DNA of 64,000 nt from Wenjunlia tyrosinilytica (GTDB lineage Bacteria > Actinomycetota > Actinomycetes > Streptomycetales > Streptomycetaceae): NCBI RefSeq assembly GCF_014646055.1, contig NZ_BMMS01000024.1:1-64000 (forward strand), read 5' to 3'. How positions within the stretch are numbered: the stretch's first letter is position 1; every line of letters starts with the position of its first letter. Shown here one piece after another: positions 1-9,120 of the stretch. Under the pieces are notes generated by a model. That model was not told the origin of the DNA. It worked only from the letters and a program-made list of their open reading frames with translations, and did not search any database. The translations under genes and the position numbers were made by a program.

Positions 1-159
1 CGTCAGCTCCACCACGCCCAGATTCGGCCCCAGGTGACCACCCGTCCGCGACACCGCCTCGACCAGGAACACCCGGATCTCCCCGGCGAGCCGGCCGAGC
101 TGATCGGGCGGCATCGCCTTCAGGTCGTTGGGACTGTGAATGTTCTCCAGCAGTGTCAC
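1..159 (-). CDS. dxs: 1-deoxy-D-xylulose-5-phosphate synthase, N-terminal end only (runs off the window)
   Basis: Only the first 53 codons are inside the window. The visible start, a GTG at 157-159, gives [14 protein letters not shown] and then a run ending in [15 protein letters not shown]. That matches the N-terminus of Dxs, including the conserved [14 protein letters not shown] block of the thiamine diphosphate-binding region. Dxs condenses pyruvate and glyceraldehyde 3-phosphate, the first step of the MEP isoprenoid pathway. It lies 31 bases downstream of hpnH on the same strand, so it is probably cotranscribed and supplies isoprene units to the hopanoid genes. In S. coelicolor an ispG copy is known between the corresponding genes; there is no room for one here. 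Confidence 0.9.
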   Translation of the reverse strand, partial: MTLLENIHSPNDLKAMPPDQLGRLAGEIRVFLVEAVSRTGGHLGPNLGVVELT

Positions 160-190
160 GATCCACCCCCTGTCCGGCCGCGTTCGGCGG

Positions 191-1228
191 TCACTTGCCG
201 CGCTTGCTCGCAACGGTCTCCCGAGCCGCACGCAGCGACTCCTTCAGCGACGCGGTGGTCGCCAGTACCGCGGTGGGTTCGTACCCGCAGTGCGCCATGC
301 AGTTGTCGCAGCGCGGGTCCCTGCCGCGGCCGTACTTGTCCCAGTCGGTGTCCTCCACCAGCTCGCGGTAGGTCGGCACATAGCCGTCCGCCATGAGGTA
401 GCAGGGGCGCTGCCAGCCGAAGAGGGAGTAGTTGGGAATCCCCCACGCGGTGCAGGGGAAGTCCACCTTGCCCTCGAGGAAGTCGAGGAAGAGGGGGCTG
501 TGGTTGAGCCGCCACTTCTTCCGGTTGCCTCCCGCGAAGGCCTTGCGGAACAGCTCCCGCGTCTGCTCGACACCGAGGAAGTGCTCCTGATCGGGCGCCT
601 TCTCGTAGGCATAGGCGGGCGAGATCATCATCTCGTCGACCTCGAGGTCGTCATTGAGGTAGTCGAGCACGTCAATGATCGTCTGCGGGGTGTCGGTGTT
701 GAAGAAGGTGGAGTTGGTGGTCACCCGGAAGCCGCGCCGCTTGGCCTCCTTGATGGCCTCGACGGCCTCGTCGAAGACGCCCTCCTTGGCCACCGACTCG
801 TCGTGCCGCTCGCGCAGGCCGTCGATGTGGACGGTGAAGGCGAAGTAGGGCGAGGGTGTGAACAGATCCAGCTTCTTGCGCATCAGAAGGGCGTTGGTGC
901 ACAGGAAGACATACTTCTTGCGCCCCACCAACTGCCGTGCGATCTCGTCGATCTGGGGATGCATCAGGGGCTCCCCGCCGGCGATGGAGACCATGGGGGC
1001 GCCCGACTCCAGGACCGCGCCGACCGCCTGGGCCACCGGCATCCGCTGCTTGAGCACTCCCGCGGGGTGCTGGATCTTCCCGCAGCCCTCGCACTTGAGG
1101 TTGCAGGCGTACAGCGGCTCGAGCTCCACGATGAGGGGGAACTTGTCGCGGCGCCGGAGCGTTTTCTGCTCGAAGAGATAGCTCGCGACGCGGATGGTCT
1201 GACGCAGCGGCATGGCCATCTGGCTCAT
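191..1228 (-). CDS. hpnH: Adenosyl-hopene transferase HpnH (radical SAM)
   Basis: 345 residues, the usual HpnH length. The radical SAM cluster motif ACNLKCEGC supplies C42, C46 and C49 (CX3CX2C), followed by a GGEPLMHP element typical of S-adenosylmethionine binding. The C-terminus has a cysteine group (CDNCMAHC), as in the SPASM-like tail of this family. HpnH joins a 5'-deoxyadenosyl radical to hopene (diploptene) to make adenosylhopane, the first step of side-chain elongation. The start at 1228 overlaps the stop of hpnG by 4 bases (ATGA), which indicates translational coupling. A second ATG four codons in ([10 protein letters not shown]) is an alternative start. Confidence 0.95.
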   Translation of the reverse strand: MSQMAMPLRQTIRVASYLFEQKTLRRRDKFPLIVELEPLYACNLKCEGCGKIQHPAGVLKQRMPVAQAVGAVLESGAPMVSIAGGEPLMHPQIDEIARQLVGRKKYVFLCTNALLMRKKLDLFTPSPYFAFTVHIDGLRERHDESVAKEGVFDEAVEAIKEAKRRGFRVTTNSTFFNTDTPQTIIDVLDYLNDDLEVDEMMISPAYAYEKAPDQEHFLGVEQTRELFRKAFAGGNRKKWRLNHSPLFLDFLEGKVDFPCTAWGIPNYSLFGWQRPCYLMADGYVPTYRELVEDTDWDKYGRGRDPRCDNCMAHCGYEPTAVLATTASLKESLRAARETVASKRGK

Positions 1229-1950
1229 CTCCAGAAAAGTAGGGCCCCTGCTGCCCGTGGCCGGGCGACGAGGGAAGGTGATGCTTGGGTCGGGGCCGGT
1301 GCGGTACCGGCGAGCGAGCGGTGCCAGTCGATAAATGCCGGAACGACGGAACGCAGCGTGCGGAACGCGGTGACGCCCGTACGGAGCGTGCCGGGGCGGA
1401 GAAGTTCATACTCAGGGGTGTCCACCACGACGCGAACGGCGGCAGCCGTCCGGTCCCCTGCCGCGAGCGCGGCTCGCAGGGTGGCCGAGGACTCCATGTC
1501 CACGGCGATCGCCCCGCGGGAGTACAGCTCGGCCCGCTCCCGGCCCCGCACCACATGGTCGGCGGAGGCCATCGGGCCGGTGTGGACCGAGAAACCATGA
1601 TCCCGCAGTGCGCTGGAGAGCCGCTCGGATTCCGGGCAGGCCACAGCGGCGTCACCGTCCGCCCCACCGGCCTCGCGCACCTCGCTCGCAACAACGACAT
1701 CACCGGGACGCATTCCCGGAACCAGCCCCGCGCAAAAGCCGGTGGCCAGGACCGCGGCGCCGCCATGGCCGCCGAAGGCGCCCATGGCCGCCCGCACCGC
1801 CGCTTCGGCCGCCCGGGGGCCCATGCCCGTGCGCAGGACCGCCACAGGCGCCGCGGCACCCCGCAGATCCGCGCCGCGCAGTGCCCGGCGCTCGATGCCC
1901 AGCGCGCAGACCAGCAACAGCGGCGGGCGGCTCGGCGAGGATGCGGTCAT
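1225..1950 (-). CDS. hpnG: Hopanoid-associated phosphorylase HpnG (adenosylhopane nucleosidase-like)
   Basis: 241 residues of the nucleoside phosphorylase (PNP/UDP) superfamily. Visible features are the N-terminal LLLVCALGIERRALRG strand, a glycine-rich substrate loop (LRTGMGPRAAEAA), the block AVLATGFCAGLVPGMRPGDVVVAS, and a VDMESSA-like signature (IAVDMESSATLRAAL) that binds the nucleoside ribose. HpnG removes adenine from adenosylhopane on the way to ribosylhopane and bacteriohopanetetrol. It overlaps shc upstream and hpnH downstream by 4 bases each, so the three are almost certainly one transcript. Confidence 0.9.
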   Translation of the reverse strand: MTASSPSRPPLLLVCALGIERRALRGADLRGAAAPVAVLRTGMGPRAAEAAVRAAMGAFGGHGGAAVLATGFCAGLVPGMRPGDVVVASEVREAGGADGDAAVACPESERLSSALRDHGFSVHTGPMASADHVVRGRERAELYSRGAIAVDMESSATLRAALAAGDRTAAAVRVVVDTPEYELLRPGTLRTGVTAFRTLRSVVPAFIDWHRSLAGTAPAPTQASPSLVARPRAAGALLFWR

Positions 1951-4097
1951 CGTGCTCCCCTCACGGCGCCTTCCGGGCGGCTGCCCGATCGTGTTCCTGC
2001 CCGCGGGGCGTCGGCCGCCTGGTGCGGCGGGGTCAGCCGGAGGGGCGTGCGCTGCGCCTGGAGGTAGCGGCCCAGCGCGGTGATCGGGAAGACGATCCGG
2101 TACAGGTGGTAGTTGATCGAGAAGTCCCAGGGGAAGCCGGTGCCGGTGAACTGGGGCTCGTCCCAGCTGCCGTCCTCACGCTGGGTCTCGGCGAGCCGGC
2201 GCACTCCCCGCTCGACCGCCGGTCCGCTCTCGCCCGCCGACAGCAGCGCCATGAGCGCCCAGGCGGTCTGGGAGGCGGTGGAGGTGCCGCGGCCGGCCCA
2301 GGACGGGTCGCGGTAGGAGCGCAGGTCCTCGCCCCAGCCGCCGTCGTCGTTCTGATGGCGCTCCAGCCAGCGCACGGCCCGCCGGACCGCCGGATGCGAC
2401 AGCGGCACCCCCGCGGCGACCAGAGCGGGCACCACGGAGCCGGTGCCGTAGATGTAGTTGACGCCCCAGCGGCCGAACCACGAGCCGTCCGGCTCCTGCT
2501 CGGCGAGCAGCCAGTCGACACCGCGCCGGGCGCTGGGCTCGCCGGTCCTGCCGACGGCGGCCAGCATCTCCACGACGTGCGCGGTGACATCGGCGGACGG
2601 CGGGTCGATGACCTCGCCGAAGTCGCAGAACGGCAGCCGGTCGGGGAACCTGCTGGTGTTGTCGACGTCGAACGCGCCCCAGGCCCCGTTCTTCGACTGC
2701 ATTCCCAGATTCCACTCGACGGCCCGGTCGATGGCGGCCGCCACCCGCTCCGGCTGGGGGTGCTCCACCCGGTCCAGCGCGAGGACGACCTCGGCGGTGT
2801 CGTCGATGTCGGGGTAGTTGACGTTGTGGAACTCGAACGCCCACCCTCCCGACGGCAGCCGGGGCCGCCGCACCGCCCAGTCGCCGCGGTGGTCGATCTG
2901 CTCGGCGAGCATCCAGTCGGCGGCCTTGACCAGCGCCGGGTGGTCCGGGGGCAGCCCCGCGTCGGCCAGCGCGATCGTGGCGAGGCAGGTGTCCCACACC
3001 GGGGACTGGCAGGCCTCCAGCCACCGCATCCCGTCGGGGGTGTTGACGGTGAAGTCGTCGAACGACCGCAGGCCCTTGACGATGACCGGATGGTCGAGCG
3101 GATAGCCCAGCAGGTGGAGCGCGATCAGCGAGTACACCGCCGGGGGCTGGATGCCGCCCCAGCAGCCGTCGGCCTCCTGCCGCTCCAGGATCCACTTCTC
3201 GGCCGTCCGCATGGCCGCCTCGCGCAGCCGACGCGGAGCCACCTTGTGGTAGGCGTGCAGGGCGCGGTCCAGGCGCTGGAAGACGCCCTCCCAGGTGGCC
3301 AAGGAGGCCCTACGCCGTCGCGGGTTGGGGTTGTCCGGGTCGGTGTGCAGCTCGTCCAGCCGGAACGGCGCCGGGCGCACGGGCCGGTGGGCGGAGACGA
3401 TGGTCAGCGGCACTATGGTCTGCCGGGCCCAGCAGCCGAACGAGTAGATGTTCAGCGGCACCCATGGGGGCAGGTGGATCAGCTCGGGGGGCAGCTCGGG
3501 GAGGTCGTCCCACTTCCACCAGCCGAACAGCGCCAGCCAGATCCGCGTGAACACTCGGGCGGAAGCGATTCCGCCCTGCTCGCGCACCCATTTGGCAGCC
3601 GAGGCCATGTGCGGGTCGTCGGGCGAGTCACCGGCCAGGCGCAGCGCCACATACGCCTCGACGGTGGTGGACAGCTCGGAGGGCCCGCCGTGGAACGTGG
3701 CCCAGGTCCCGTCCTCCAGTTGCCGCGAGCGGATCCACCGCGCGGTGGCCCGGGTCTGCTCCTGCGTCCTGATCCCGAGGAACTGGCGCAGCAGGAGGTC
3801 TTCGGCGTCCATGGTGACGTTTGTCTCCAGGTTGCCTTTCCACCACCCGTCCGGATGCTGCCTCGAAAGCAGGTAGGCTGTTGCTCGATCGGTCGTACGG
3901 GTCGCCAACTCGACTGTGTCCAGGGGCGTTTGGCGGTTCAGTAGGAGCTGGTCGTTCAGTGGTGACGGGTCGCTCGGCGGCGGCTCGTCGTTCGACAGCG
4001 GCCGGTGGTTGAGTGGTCGGCCCCCGTCGGAGCCCGCGCCGCCGGTGTCCGTGCCGTCCGCGCCGTCGCCGGGCCGTCCGTCTGTCGTGGCTGTCAT
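1947..4097 (-). CDS. shc: Squalene-hopene cyclase
   Basis: 716 residues, slightly longer than the usual 630 to 680. The catalytic acid motif DIDDTAEV (DXDD type) is near residue 432, and several QW repeats are visible (for example QEADGCWGGIQ, QEPDGSWFGRWG, QNDDGGWGED, QREDGSWDEPQ). The enzyme protonates squalene and cyclises it to hopene/hopanol at the membrane. The first 60 or so residues are a Gly/Asp/Pro-rich low-complexity extension with repeated PLN/PPS units before the conserved alpha-barrel begins near LDTVELATRTTDRA. The start has a GGGGGAG ribosome-binding site just upstream. There is a 159-base gap to the prenyltransferase gene, the only sizeable gap inside this operon. Confidence 0.95.
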   Translation of the reverse strand: MTATTDGRPGDGADGTDTGGAGSDGGRPLNHRPLSNDEPPPSDPSPLNDQLLLNRQTPLDTVELATRTTDRATAYLLSRQHPDGWWKGNLETNVTMDAEDLLLRQFLGIRTQEQTRATARWIRSRQLEDGTWATFHGGPSELSTTVEAYVALRLAGDSPDDPHMASAAKWVREQGGIASARVFTRIWLALFGWWKWDDLPELPPELIHLPPWVPLNIYSFGCWARQTIVPLTIVSAHRPVRPAPFRLDELHTDPDNPNPRRRRASLATWEGVFQRLDRALHAYHKVAPRRLREAAMRTAEKWILERQEADGCWGGIQPPAVYSLIALHLLGYPLDHPVIVKGLRSFDDFTVNTPDGMRWLEACQSPVWDTCLATIALADAGLPPDHPALVKAADWMLAEQIDHRGDWAVRRPRLPSGGWAFEFHNVNYPDIDDTAEVVLALDRVEHPQPERVAAAIDRAVEWNLGMQSKNGAWGAFDVDNTSRFPDRLPFCDFGEVIDPPSADVTAHVVEMLAAVGRTGEPSARRGVDWLLAEQEPDGSWFGRWGVNYIYGTGSVVPALVAAGVPLSHPAVRRAVRWLERHQNDDGGWGEDLRSYRDPSWAGRGTSTASQTAWALMALLSAGESGPAVERGVRRLAETQREDGSWDEPQFTGTGFPWDFSINYHLYRIVFPITALGRYLQAQRTPLRLTPPHQAADAPRAGTRSGSRPEGAVRGAR

Positions 4098-4256
4098 CGC
4101 TCCCCCTGGCAGGTCTCTGGTCGCGTCTGGCCTCGACTGCCGTTGCCGGGAGTCTCGACTCGCCGCTCATGATCGTTTCTGCAATGGGTGAGGCGGCCAA
4201 GGGCCGTCGTCATTAACCTCCGGCCGGTGGCTGATGCCTGTGGGTCGTGCACGTGA

Positions 4257-5357
4257 TCACCTCTCACGTACCACGACGAAGTCGGCCAGCGCGACCAGGT
4301 TTTCGCGAACGCGCTCCGGCATCGAGACCTTGTCGAGAGCGGCGAGAGCCAACGTGTGCTGCCGCCTTGCCTCCTCGGAGGTCCAGGAACGGCCGCCCGC
4401 CTCCTCGATGAGGGCGGCCCTGGCCGCGAACTCCCGCTCGTCGAAGTCGTCCGCCCCGCGGGTGAGTGAGGCGACCGCCTTGGCGTCCTCCGCCAGGAGT
4501 TCGGCGAGCCGGTCCGAGGCGGGACCGCCGGCGGCGAGCGCGGCCACCACCGGCAGGGACTTCTTGCGTTGGCGCAGGTCGCTCCAGGTCTGCTTGCCCG
4601 TGGCCGCGGGGTCGCCCCAGATGCCGAGCAGGTCGTCGACGGCCTGGAAGGCCAGACCGAGGCGGTAGCCGTACTCCTCGAGCGCGTCGGCCGTCTCGTC
4701 GTCCGCCCCGCCGAGGACGGCGCCGATGGAGACCGCGCAGGCGAGCAGGGCGCCGGTCTTGTTGCCCTCCATCTCCAGGCACTCCTCGACCGTGACCCGG
4801 TCCCGGTGCTCGTAGGAGATGTCCTGGGCCTGGCCGTCGATGAGCTTGCGGCTGGCCACGGTGAGCCTGCGGGCGGCGCGGGCTCCTTCGGCGGTGCCGG
4901 ACTCGAGGAGGATTTCGAAGGCCAGTGCGAACAGTGCGTCACCCACGAGGATGGCCTGCGCGGGTCCGTGGACCTTCCACACCGTGTCCCGGTGCCGCCG
5001 CTGCTCGTCACCGTCCATCAGGTCGTCGTGGAGCAGGGAGAAGTTGTGCACGAGCTCCACCGCGACCGCGCCGGGGACGCCGACCTCGGGCGAGGCGCCC
5101 GTGACCTCGGCGGACAGCAGGGCCAGCGCCGGACGCACCGCCTTGCCGCCGTCGCCGTGCGCCGGCTTGCCGTCGGCGTCGATCCAGCCGAAGTGGTAGG
5201 CGGCGACGGTGTCCATGGGCGCGGCCAGCCGGTCGACCGCGGCCCGCAGCACCGGCGTGGCCATGGTCCGGCCCCGCTCCAGCACCGCCGCGACGTCCAA
5301 CTCCTGTTTGGCCGGACTCACCTTGGTTTCTCCCTCTACTCGCTGCGCAGTACTCAC
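4257..5357 (-). CDS. Polyprenyl (farnesyl/geranylgeranyl-type) diphosphate synthase
   Basis: Trans-isoprenyl diphosphate synthase with the first aspartate-rich motif DDLMD near residue 111 and the second, DDLLGIWGD, near residue 239. It condenses isopentenyl diphosphate with an allylic diphosphate, here presumably to give farnesyl diphosphate for HpnC/HpnD. The GTG at 5357 overlaps the hpnE stop (GTGA). A second in-frame GTG at 5321 (VSPAKQELDV) has a well-placed GAGGGAGAAA ribosome-binding site and is a strong alternative start, 12 codons in. Product chain length cannot be told reliably from the sequence. Confidence 0.9.
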   Translation of the reverse strand: MSTAQRVEGETKVSPAKQELDVAAVLERGRTMATPVLRAAVDRLAAPMDTVAAYHFGWIDADGKPAHGDGGKAVRPALALLSAEVTGASPEVGVPGAVAVELVHNFSLLHDDLMDGDEQRRHRDTVWKVHGPAQAILVGDALFALAFEILLESGTAEGARAARRLTVASRKLIDGQAQDISYEHRDRVTVEECLEMEGNKTGALLACAVSIGAVLGGADDETADALEEYGYRLGLAFQAVDDLLGIWGDPAATGKQTWSDLRQRKKSLPVVAALAAGGPASDRLAELLAEDAKAVASLTRGADDFDEREFAARAALIEEAGGRSWTSEEARRQHTLALAALDKVSMPERVRENLVALADFVVVRER

Positions 5358-6880
5358 GCTGCCCCACCTTCACTGATATGTCCTGTTGGGCGGCCGAGTC
5401 CGGTGAGCGCCTCGCGGGCGGCGTGCAGGCCGCTGCGCACGGCGCCCTCCATGGTCGCGGGCCAGCCGGTGTCGGTCCACGCACCGGCCAGGTAGAAGCC
5501 CGGCGTGCGGGTGCGCGCTCCCGGCCGCAGCCTTCCCACGCCCGGTTCGGGGGCGAACGTGGCCGTCCGCTCCCTGGTGACGAAGAAGTCCTCGACCTTC
5601 GCGTCGCGCGCGGCGGGCAGGACCCTCTCCAGTTCTGGGAGATATCGGGCACGCAGGTCCGCCGTCGGCGTGTCGATCTCGTCCTGGGCGGCCGACTGCG
5701 ACAGCGCCAGGTACTGCCCGCCGCCGGTCAGCCCCGAGGAGTGCGTGCGGTCGAAGACCCACTGGACCGGGGTGCCGAGCGCAGCGAAGAACGGCCGGCG
5801 CAGCACCCTGCGGTCGTAGACCACGTGGACGTTGAGGATCGGCGCGCTGCGGATCTCCAGCAGCTTGCCGGGCTCCTCGAGGGCGCCCTTGGGCACCAGC
5901 GGGTGGGCCTGTTCCTGGGGCACGGCCAGCACGACGGCGTCGGCGGGCAGCCGCCGCACGTCGGAGGGCCCGGCCTCGACGGTGACCGTGAAGCCGTCCG
6001 TCTCGTCGGCGATCCCACTGGCGCGGGAGCGCAGCATGACCGATACTCCCGCGCGGTCCAGGGCCGCCCGTGCGGTGGTGTCGTGCAGCTCGCCCAGCGG
6101 GGCGTTGGCCCAGCCGATGTCGGCCGCTCCCGGCTCGGAGAGCAGACCGGTCCTGAAGACCATGGCGGCCAGGCCCAACGAGGCATGCTCGGCGCGCGCG
6201 TTGAGCGTGGCCACGCCGACGAGGTCCCACAGTGCCTCGATGGTGCGCGGGGACTGCCCGTGCTCGCGCAGCCAGCTCGCGAAGTCCCGCCCGTCGAGAG
6301 CCGGATCGGCGGGGTCGAGCCCGCGCAGGGCCAGTGCCGCCCGGCCGACCGACACCCGCTCGGCCGCCGACAGGTGCGGGTAGCGGATGAGGCTGGCGGC
6401 CAGGTGCAGCGGGACGGGCAGCGCGGACCTGCGCAGCCGCCCGAAGCGCATCCCCTCGGTGCCGGCGCCGGTCGGGGCGCCGACGACGGTCGGGGTGCCG
6501 GCGCCGGTCGGGGCGCCGACGACGGTCGGGGTGCCGGCGACGTCCAGCACGGGCACGTCAAGACGTTCCTGCAGGGTGACCAGGCCGCTCCCGCCGATGC
6601 GGTCGACGAACTGCCGGTACGCGGTGCAGCAGCGCAGGAAGACATGCTGGCCGTTGTCGACCCACAGGTCACCGCGCCGGAACGAGAAGGCCAGTCCGCC
6701 GAGGCGTGGCCGGGCCTCCACGAGGGTCACCTCGACGCCCGCGTCGGCGAGCTCGAGGGCCGCCGCGATCCCGGCCAGCCCCCCGCCCACGACCACTGCG
6801 GCCGCCCTCTCAGGGCGGCCGTGGGCACGTGGATCGCGCTCGGTCGTCGAGCCGGGAGTCTCCCGTCGTCCGGAGGTCAT
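5354..6880 (-). CDS. hpnE: Hydroxysqualene dehydroxylase HpnE (FAD-dependent, phytoene-desaturase-like)
   Basis: 508 residues if translation starts at the ATG at 6880, which overlaps the hpnD stop by 4 bases. An FAD-binding GxGxxG-type motif near the N-terminus (VVVGGGLAGIAAALELADAG) is followed by an acidic residue in TLVEARPRLGG. The C-terminus carries the second nucleotide-binding block (FYLAGAWTDTGWPATMEGAV) typical of carotenoid-desaturase-like amine oxidases. HpnE reduces hydroxysqualene to squalene. An unusual internal insertion of two copies of GTPTVVGAPTGA near residue 120, encoded by a perfect 36-base tandem repeat, interrupts otherwise conserved sequence. Confidence 0.92.
   Translation of the reverse strand: MTSGRRETPGSTTERDPRAHGRPERAAAVVVGGGLAGIAAALELADAGVEVTLVEARPRLGGLAFSFRRGDLWVDNGQHVFLRCCTAYRQFVDRIGGSGLVTLQERLDVPVLDVAGTPTVVGAPTGAGTPTVVGAPTGAGTEGMRFGRLRRSALPVPLHLAASLIRYPHLSAAERVSVGRAALALRGLDPADPALDGRDFASWLREHGQSPRTIEALWDLVGVATLNARAEHASLGLAAMVFRTGLLSEPGAADIGWANAPLGELHDTTARAALDRAGVSVMLRSRASGIADETDGFTVTVEAGPSDVRRLPADAVVLAVPQEQAHPLVPKGALEEPGKLLEIRSAPILNVHVVYDRRVLRRPFFAALGTPVQWVFDRTHSSGLTGGGQYLALSQSAAQDEIDTPTADLRARYLPELERVLPAARDAKVEDFFVTRERTATFAPEPGVGRLRPGARTRTPGFYLAGAWTDTGWPATMEGAVRSGLHAAREALTGLGRPTGHISEGGAA
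6459..6530 (-). repeat. Perfect 36-bp tandem repeat (2 copies) inside hpnE
   Basis: Two identical 36-base units, 6459-6494 and 6495-6530, are followed by the first few bases of a third. Each unit is 12 codons, so copy-number change keeps the frame and adds or removes one GTPTVVGAPTGA peptide in HpnE. The insertion is Gly/Pro/Thr-rich and probably a surface loop. Confidence 0.9.
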
Positions 6881-7845
6881 GGGCGCTCCCGGGCCGCGGC
6901 GGCCCGCGCCACCTGGCGGGTGTGCAGGCCGGAAAGGCCGCGCAGGGCGACGAAGGCCTTCTCCCGCCCAGCGAGGGAGACACGCCCGCGCAGCACGGCG
7001 GAGGGGTCCTGGGCGATCCGGCCGAGCAGGCGGTAGTAGATCCCGGCCATGGCGGAGACGCAGGCGCCGCTGCGGCGGTCGAGCATCGGCAGCAGGCGCA
7101 GTCCCTCCTGGAACAGCTCCTCGGCCCGTCTCGCCTCGAATCGGACCAGGCCGTCGAAATCGGACCCCTGGGGCGGGGCGGCCGAGCCGAACCCGTCCTG
7201 GCAGCCGAACTTGGCCAGGTCGTCCGAGGGCAGGTATGTGCGGCCGTTGCCCGCGTCCTCGCGCAAGTCCCGGAGGATGTTGGTCAGTTGGAGGGCGAGG
7301 CCCAGGGTGTCGGCGATCTCGGGGGCGCGCTCGGCGCCGCGGGCGCCGGGGACCGTGCCGAAGACACCGAGGGACAGCCGTCCGATGGACCCGGCGACGC
7401 ACCGGCAGTAGACCTTGAGGTCGTCCCAGGTCTCGTACTCCTCGCCGCGCACGTCCATCCGCACACCGTCGATCAGCTCGTCCAGTCCCCCGAGGGGGAT
7501 CGGGAAGCGGGTCGAGGCGTCGGAGAGGGCCACGGCGACCGGATCGGTGTCGTCCTCGCCGATCCCGCCCTCGCGGACGCGCCGGAGCACATCGCGGGTC
7601 TCCTCCAGGCGGCGCGCTTTGGTGGCGTCGTCCAGCGGTCCGTCACCGATGTCGTCGACCCGCCGGGCGAACGCATAGATCGCCGACATGGCCTGGCGCT
7701 TGGCCGTGGGAAGGAGCTTGATCCCGTAGGCGAAGTTGCGGGCCTGCTGCCCCGTGACCACCTCGCAGTACTGGTATGCCGCGAGGACCGGCAAGGACGC
7801 CTGCGGCCCGTTCGAAGGTTGGGAGGCCTCCACTGGCCGGTTCAC
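6877..7845 (-). CDS. hpnD: Presqualene diphosphate synthase HpnD
   Basis: 322 residues of the squalene/phytoene synthase family. The first Asp-rich motif is VDDIGDG and the second lies in NILRDLREDAGNGRTYLP, both metal-diphosphate-binding. HpnD couples two farnesyl diphosphates to presqualene diphosphate. The conserved stretch YCEVVTGQQARNFAYGIKLLP near residue 27 identifies the HpnD subgroup. It starts with GTG at 7845, overlapping the hpnC stop by 4 bases, and its own stop overlaps hpnE, so hpnC, hpnD and hpnE are translationally coupled. Confidence 0.93.
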   Translation of the reverse strand: MNRPVEASQPSNGPQASLPVLAAYQYCEVVTGQQARNFAYGIKLLPTAKRQAMSAIYAFARRVDDIGDGPLDDATKARRLEETRDVLRRVREGGIGEDDTDPVAVALSDASTRFPIPLGGLDELIDGVRMDVRGEEYETWDDLKVYCRCVAGSIGRLSLGVFGTVPGARGAERAPEIADTLGLALQLTNILRDLREDAGNGRTYLPSDDLAKFGCQDGFGSAAPPQGSDFDGLVRFEARRAEELFQEGLRLLPMLDRRSGACVSAMAGIYYRLLGRIAQDPSAVLRGRVSLAGREKAFVALRGLSGLHTRQVARAAAARERP

Positions 7846-8810
7846 CTCTCTCTTCGCAATGTCGCCGCCATCTCGCGCAGGACGCCGTACTTCGAGGCCT
7901 TCGGCGGCCCGGAGAGCACGTCGTGGCCCACCGCCGCAATCGCGCCGAGAGCGGCACGGCCGCCCGCCACGAAGCCCGCCAGCAGCAGCCTCAGCCTCCC
8001 GTGCACGCTACCCACGAGAGAGCTGCCCTCATTCAACAGATCACCGGCGCGTTCCGCCTCGAACGCCACTAGCGCCCGGACCGCGGCGTTCGCGGTGGGA
8101 CCGGCGAGGTCGGCCTCGGTCACGCCGAAGCGCTCCATGTCCTCGGCGGGCAGGTAGATCCGGTCCTGCCGCAGGTCTTCCGCCACGTCCTGGAGGTGTT
8201 CGACGATCTGGAGGGCGGTGCAGACGGCGTCGGAGCGGCGGACGCGCTCGGGACTCGTGACGCCCGAAATGCCCAGAACGAGATGGCCGACAGGATTGGC
8301 GGACAGCTCGCAGTAGTCGAGGAGTTCTCCATAGGTGCGGTAGCGGCGCACGATCTGGTCCTGCCGGTTGGCCTCGATCAGCTCGAGGAACGGCTCCGGG
8401 CCGAGCCGGTGCCGCTCCACCGTGGGCCGCAGGGCCTTCAGCAGCGGATGGCCGGGGTCTCCGTCGAAGACACGCAGCAGGTCCTTCTCGAACGCGTCGA
8501 GCACGGCGGTGCGGTCGTCGGTCGGGCCGTCGAGACCGAGCCAGATCGCGTCGTCCCGGCCGGGGGGAAGGTCGCCGTCCCCGATGTCGTCGACGAGCCT
8601 CGCGTAGCCGTACACGGCCATCAGATCACCGCGGACGGCGCGCGGCAGGAAGAAGGGGGCCACCGGGAAGTTCTCCCTGGCGGCCTTGTCGAGCACCGTC
8701 CGCGACTGCTCCGCCGCCGCGCCGGTCGACGGGGCGTCCGGCTCCGCGCGGTCGTCCTCCACGGTCACCGCGGGCGGCCAGGCAGGCAGGCGAGGACCCC
8801 GCCCCCGCAC
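7842..8810 (-). CDS. hpnC: Squalene synthase-like HpnC (hydroxysqualene synthase)
   Basis: 322 residues of the squalene/phytoene synthase family, paralogous to the next gene. Motifs are YARLVDDIGDGDLP and HLQDVAEDLRQDRIYLP. The segment ARENFPVAPFFLPRAVR near residue 44 is characteristic of HpnC. It converts presqualene diphosphate to hydroxysqualene. The start is uncertain: GTG at 8810 is the first possible start after an in-frame stop but lacks a clear ribosome-binding site, and a GTG about 14 codons later (VTVEDDRAEP) is possible. It is the first gene of the hopanoid operon, so the promoter should lie in the following 300 bases; I could not identify it with confidence. Confidence 0.92.
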   Translation of the reverse strand: MRGRGPRLPAWPPAVTVEDDRAEPDAPSTGAAAEQSRTVLDKAARENFPVAPFFLPRAVRGDLMAVYGYARLVDDIGDGDLPPGRDDAIWLGLDGPTDDRTAVLDAFEKDLLRVFDGDPGHPLLKALRPTVERHRLGPEPFLELIEANRQDQIVRRYRTYGELLDYCELSANPVGHLVLGISGVTSPERVRRSDAVCTALQIVEHLQDVAEDLRQDRIYLPAEDMERFGVTEADLAGPTANAAVRALVAFEAERAGDLLNEGSSLVGSVHGRLRLLLAGFVAGGRAALGAIAAVGHDVLSGPPKASKYGVLREMAATLRRER

Positions 8811-9120
8811 CGGACCGGTCCACCGGCTCCAGTGGGAATGCTGGAGATGGGCCGTGTTGCCATTGCCGTCACACCCCCCGTTCTACACCGTTGATCATGG
8901 CCAGTAGGGTGCGGACACGCCGCACCGCGGCGTCACGGCCGGGGGTCGAACCGCCTCGTTCTGCGGGGCTCCGGGCCGAAACGTCCGGCATGCGCCGGAT
9001 AGGTACTCGTACAGCTTACGGCGGACGGGCTCCCCGCGTGCGCCGGGGCGCGCTTCGACTGCAAGTCCGTTACACAGGACGTGATTCGAGGTCAGGCGCC
9101 GCGCAGCCCGGCGACGCCGC
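8811..9120. other. Intergenic region upstream of the hopanoid operon
   Basis: No convincing gene. It should hold the hpnC promoter on the minus strand, but no clear -35/-10 pair is visible. Its far end merges into the MMPL remnant described next. Confidence 0.5.

Noticed and set aside
1608-3944. A 778-codon open frame on the plus strand
   Set aside because: Antisense shadow of squalene-hopene cyclase and hpnG, both of which are supported by clear motifs and operon overlaps.
5354-7402. A longer HpnE starting upstream inside hpnD
   Set aside because: The extension is out of character with the FAD-dependent family. The ATG at 6880 overlaps the hpnD stop and is followed, after a short variable stretch, by the FAD-binding motif.
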